Assembly (NCBI GenBank): GCA_044228875.1
Contig: JBGAUA010000190.1
Span: 1 to 6,289 of the forward strand
DNA: 6,289 bases
Source: Epilinea sp044228875
Lineage (GTDB): Bacteria > Chloroflexota > Anaerolineae > Epilineales > Epilineaceae
Direction of reading: 5' to 3'
A program made the position numbers and the translations under genes. The first letter of the stretch is position 1. Each line of letters begins with the position of its first letter. The notes under the pieces were generated by a model. That model saw only the letters and a list, made by a program, of their open reading frames with translations. It made no database searches and was not told where the DNA came from. Positions 4,286 to 6,289 of this stretch are shown in pieces.

Positions 4286-6289
4286 TCACTCCTCCCGCAG
4301 CACCCGCGCGATCGGCAGCCGGCGCAGCGCCAGCGCGCTCCACAGACCCGCCAGGAGGGCCGCGCCCAGGGCCAGGGCCAGGGCGGTGAGGAAGGGGGCG
4401 GCGTCGATCCGCGGCAGGATGGTCCAGCCGAAGGAGCGACGGTTGACAACCCGGATGAGGAGCAGGGCCAGGGCCAGGCCGGTGGGCCAGCTGAAGAGGC
4501 CGGCGGCCAGGCCCATCAGGCCCGTCTCGAGCAAGGAGAGCCCCGTCAGCTGGCCCTGGGTGAGCCCCATGGCGCGCAAGGTGGCCAGCTCCCGGGCGCG
4601 GCTCAGCTGCAACGACAGCAGCGTGGAGAGCACGCCGATGAAGGCCACCGCCAGGGCCAGCAGCCGCAGGGCGCCCGTGACCGCGAAGGCGCGGTCGAAG
4701 ACCGCCAGCACCTCGCGGCGCAGGCCGCGGTTGGAGCGCACCTCCAGCCGCAGCCCGGGCTCCAGCAGGCCGACCGGGATGCGCAGCCGCGAGCCGTTGA
4801 CGCCGCCCGCGGGCGCGGCGGGATCGGGGGTGGTCGCGTCCGCGAGCGCCTGGCGCAACTCGGCTGCGAAGCCCTCCGCGTCCTGGTCCGGCGCCAGCAT
4901 CAGGGCCACCGAGCCGATGGCCGCGTCCCGCCAGTGGCGGCGGTAGACCCCGTCGGCCATGAACACCACGCCCCGCTCGGAGCCATAGTCGTAGAAGACG
5001 CCGGCGATCGGGAAGCCCCGCGGCCCATCGTCGGTGCTCAAGGTCAGACGATCGCCCATGCCCAGGGAATGCCGGCGGGCGAAGGGCTCCGAGATGGCCA
5101 CCGCGCCGCCCGCCACCGCCTGCCAGACTGCGGCGGCGCCGCCCGGCGGGGACGCCAAGTAGGGTCGGTCCGCCCCGGCGATGTCCTCGCTGAGCGCCAC
5201 CACGTCCACCGGGCCCAGGGCCGGCGCGCGCAGGGCCACGTCGCGGGCCGTCGCCGACGACGCCACCCCCGGCAGGGCCGCCAGGGCCTCGGCCACCGCC
5301 GGGGCCATCGTCCGGCCGCCCCGCGTGGCCGTGATGCCCGCCGGGGTCACGAAGATGTCCGACTGCAGGGTCTGGCCCAGCCAGATCTCCACCGTGCGCC
5401 GGAAGCTGCCGACCATGACGTCCACCCCGATGGAGACGCAGACCGCCACCATCAGGGCCGCCGTCGCCACCGCCGTGCGGCTGAGGGCGCGGGCGATGCC
5501 GCGCGGCGCCAGGCGGCCGACGGGGCCCAGGAGGAGGGCGCAGGGACCGGCGAGCAGGCGCATCAGGGCCAGGAGGCCCACGGGAACCCAGAGGGCGAAG
5601 GCGAACAGCAGGCAGGCCATGGCCGCAAAGCCGGCGACCACGCTCTGCCCTGGGAGAGCCAGTACCCCCAGGCCCGCCAGGGCCAGTGCGAGGCCGAGGC
5701 CGGCCAAGAACGGCGCGCCGGCGCGGCTGGCCGATTCCTGCTCGGAGCGGCGCAGGGCGGTGACCGGGGGCACGCGGGTGGCCTCCAGCGCCGGCAGCAG
5801 CGCCCCGACCAGGGACGCGCCCAGGCCGGCCAAGGCCCCCCAGGCCAGGACGGCCGGTGGCAGTGACACCTGGCGGACGGTGACCGTCAGGTACAGGTCG
5901 TTGATGGGGCCGGACACCAGGGCCACCGCCCAGCGCCCCAGGATCAGCCCCAGGGCCAGGCCCGCGGCTGTGCCCACAGCGCCCAGCAGCAGGGCCTCCA
6001 GCAGCAGCATCGCCTGAAGCTGCCCCCGCGTGACCCCCAAGGCCCGCAGGATGGCCAGGCTGCCGCGCCGCTGGACGACGCTGAAGCGCAGGGTGTTGAA
6101 GATCAGGAAGACCCCCACCAAGAGGGCCAGCAGGCTGAGGGCCCGCAGGTTCAGGCGGAAGGAGGCGGTCATGGCCGCCATGCCGCCATCGCCGCCGGAG
6201 GGCTCCACCGCCGCCCCCGGCGGCAGGGTGGCCTCGATCGCCGCCAGGCTCGCCGCCAGCTCCGGCCCTGCCGGCGGCAGGATCAGGTC
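4286..6289 (-). CDS. Large double-FtsX ABC transporter permease (C-terminal 667 residues)
   Basis: The 5' end is outside the window: the frame is fully open through 6289, so a GTG at 6208 is internal and not a start. Numbering from the window edge, the first FtsX-like domain spans about 48-178 with membrane helices near 50-70, 93-117 and 145-167, and contains the signature QRRGSLAILRALGVTRGQL (73-91). Two central membrane helices follow (about 192-240), then a boundary helix (about 273-293) leading into a periplasmic MacB-like core domain (about 300-520). The second FtsX domain (about 535-657) repeats the signature as RARELATLRAMGLTQGQL (564-581) and ends in RLPIARVLREE. This is the layout of 800-850-residue COG0577 permeases, which work with a separate ATPase in lipoprotein, peptide or lipid export. 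The ATPase gene would be expected just beyond the right edge. Substrate unknown. Confidence 0.92.
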   Translation of the reverse strand, partial: DLILPPAGPELAASLAAIEATLPPGAAVEPSGGDGGMAAMTASFRLNLRALSLLALLVGVFLIFNTLRFSVVQRRGSLAILRALGVTRGQLQAMLLLEALLLGAVGTAAGLALGLILGRWAVALVSGPINDLYLTVTVRQVSLPPAVLAWGALAGLGASLVGALLPALEATRVPPVTALRRSEQESASRAGAPFLAGLGLALALAGLGVLALPGQSVVAGFAAMACLLFAFALWVPVGLLALMRLLAGPCALLLGPVGRLAPRGIARALSRTAVATAALMVAVCVSIGVDVMVGSFRRTVEIWLGQTLQSDIFVTPAGITATRGGRTMAPAVAEALAALPGVASSATARDVALRAPALGPVDVVALSEDIAGADRPYLASPPGGAAAVWQAVAGGAVAISEPFARRHSLGMGDRLTLSTDDGPRGFPIAGVFYDYGSERGVVFMADGVYRRHWRDAAIGSVALMLAPDQDAEGFAAELRQALADATTPDPAAPAGGVNGSRLRIPVGLLEPGLRLEVRSNRGLRREVLAVFDRAFAVTGALRLLALAVAFIGVLSTLLSLQLSRARELATLRAMGLTQGQLTGLSLLETGLMGLAAGLFSWPTGLALALLLIRVVNRRSFGWTILPRIDAAPFLTALALALGAALLAGLWSALALRRLPIARVLREE

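Noticed and set aside
3824..5866. 680-codon plus-strand open frame
   Set aside because: It lies antisense to the WYL regulator and the permease, both with recognisable domains; its Gln/Arg/His/Gly-rich translation is what antisense of GC-rich coding DNA produces.
1..6289. CRISPR array, tRNA, rRNA, insertion sequence or transposase
   Set aside because: No regularly spaced repeats, no cloverleaf-like or ribosomal sequence and no transposase motifs were recognised on either strand.

Overview
This 6.3 kb stretch of very GC-rich bacterial DNA (G/C preferred at most third codon positions) carries nearly all its genes on the minus strand. A lipoprotein-type signal peptide and a large FtsX/MacB-type permease fit a Gram-negative bacterium, such as a high-GC proteobacterium or a related phylum. 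The sequence alone does not allow a closer assignment.

Layout from left to right. Positions 1-152 hold the end of an unidentified plus-strand coding stretch, a charged alpha-helical segment with no stop codon at its end. It abuts, with no spacer, a minus-strand gene start (323 down to about 153) whose reading loses coding character at the same point, so two broken genes appear to meet near 150. The minus-strand gene has a good promoter (418-446). A compact two-gene arsenic operon follows on the minus strand: arsR (repressor, 1795 down to 1466) overlapping arsM (arsenite S-adenosylmethionine methyltransferase, 1478 down to 543). Its promoter and a palindromic candidate operator coincide just upstream of arsR, and the promoter geometry puts the transcript start on or next to the arsR ATG, so arsR mRNA is probably leaderless.

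After a 200 bp spacer with a strong 11-bp inverted repeat comes a second minus-strand pair: a DUF4352/telokin-like predicted lipoprotein (3026 down to 2508) and, 34 bp later, a four-helix membrane protein (2473 down to 2030). They probably form one unit at the cell envelope. A 10-bp GC hairpin separates them from the upstream WYL-family transcriptional regulator (4186 down to 3179), whose eponymous W-Y-L tripeptide has changed. The right third (4286-6289) is the C-terminal 667 residues of a large double-FtsX ABC transporter permease that runs off the window edge.

How the genes work together. ArsR should sense trivalent arsenic and release the overlapping promoter, and ArsM then methylates arsenite to species that are volatile or leave the cell. 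No arsenate reductase or arsenite pump is visible here, so this looks like a methylation-only resistance module. The lipoprotein and membrane protein are probably partners, but their function is unknown. The WYL regulator could control either the permease locus or the lipoprotein locus. No CRISPR array, rRNA, tRNA or insertion sequence was seen. The most novel-looking points are the ArsR with both known kinds of arsenic-binding cysteine sites, the periodic Cys-pair tail on ArsM, the operator/leaderless promoter layout, and the abrupt gene-gene junction at about 150.
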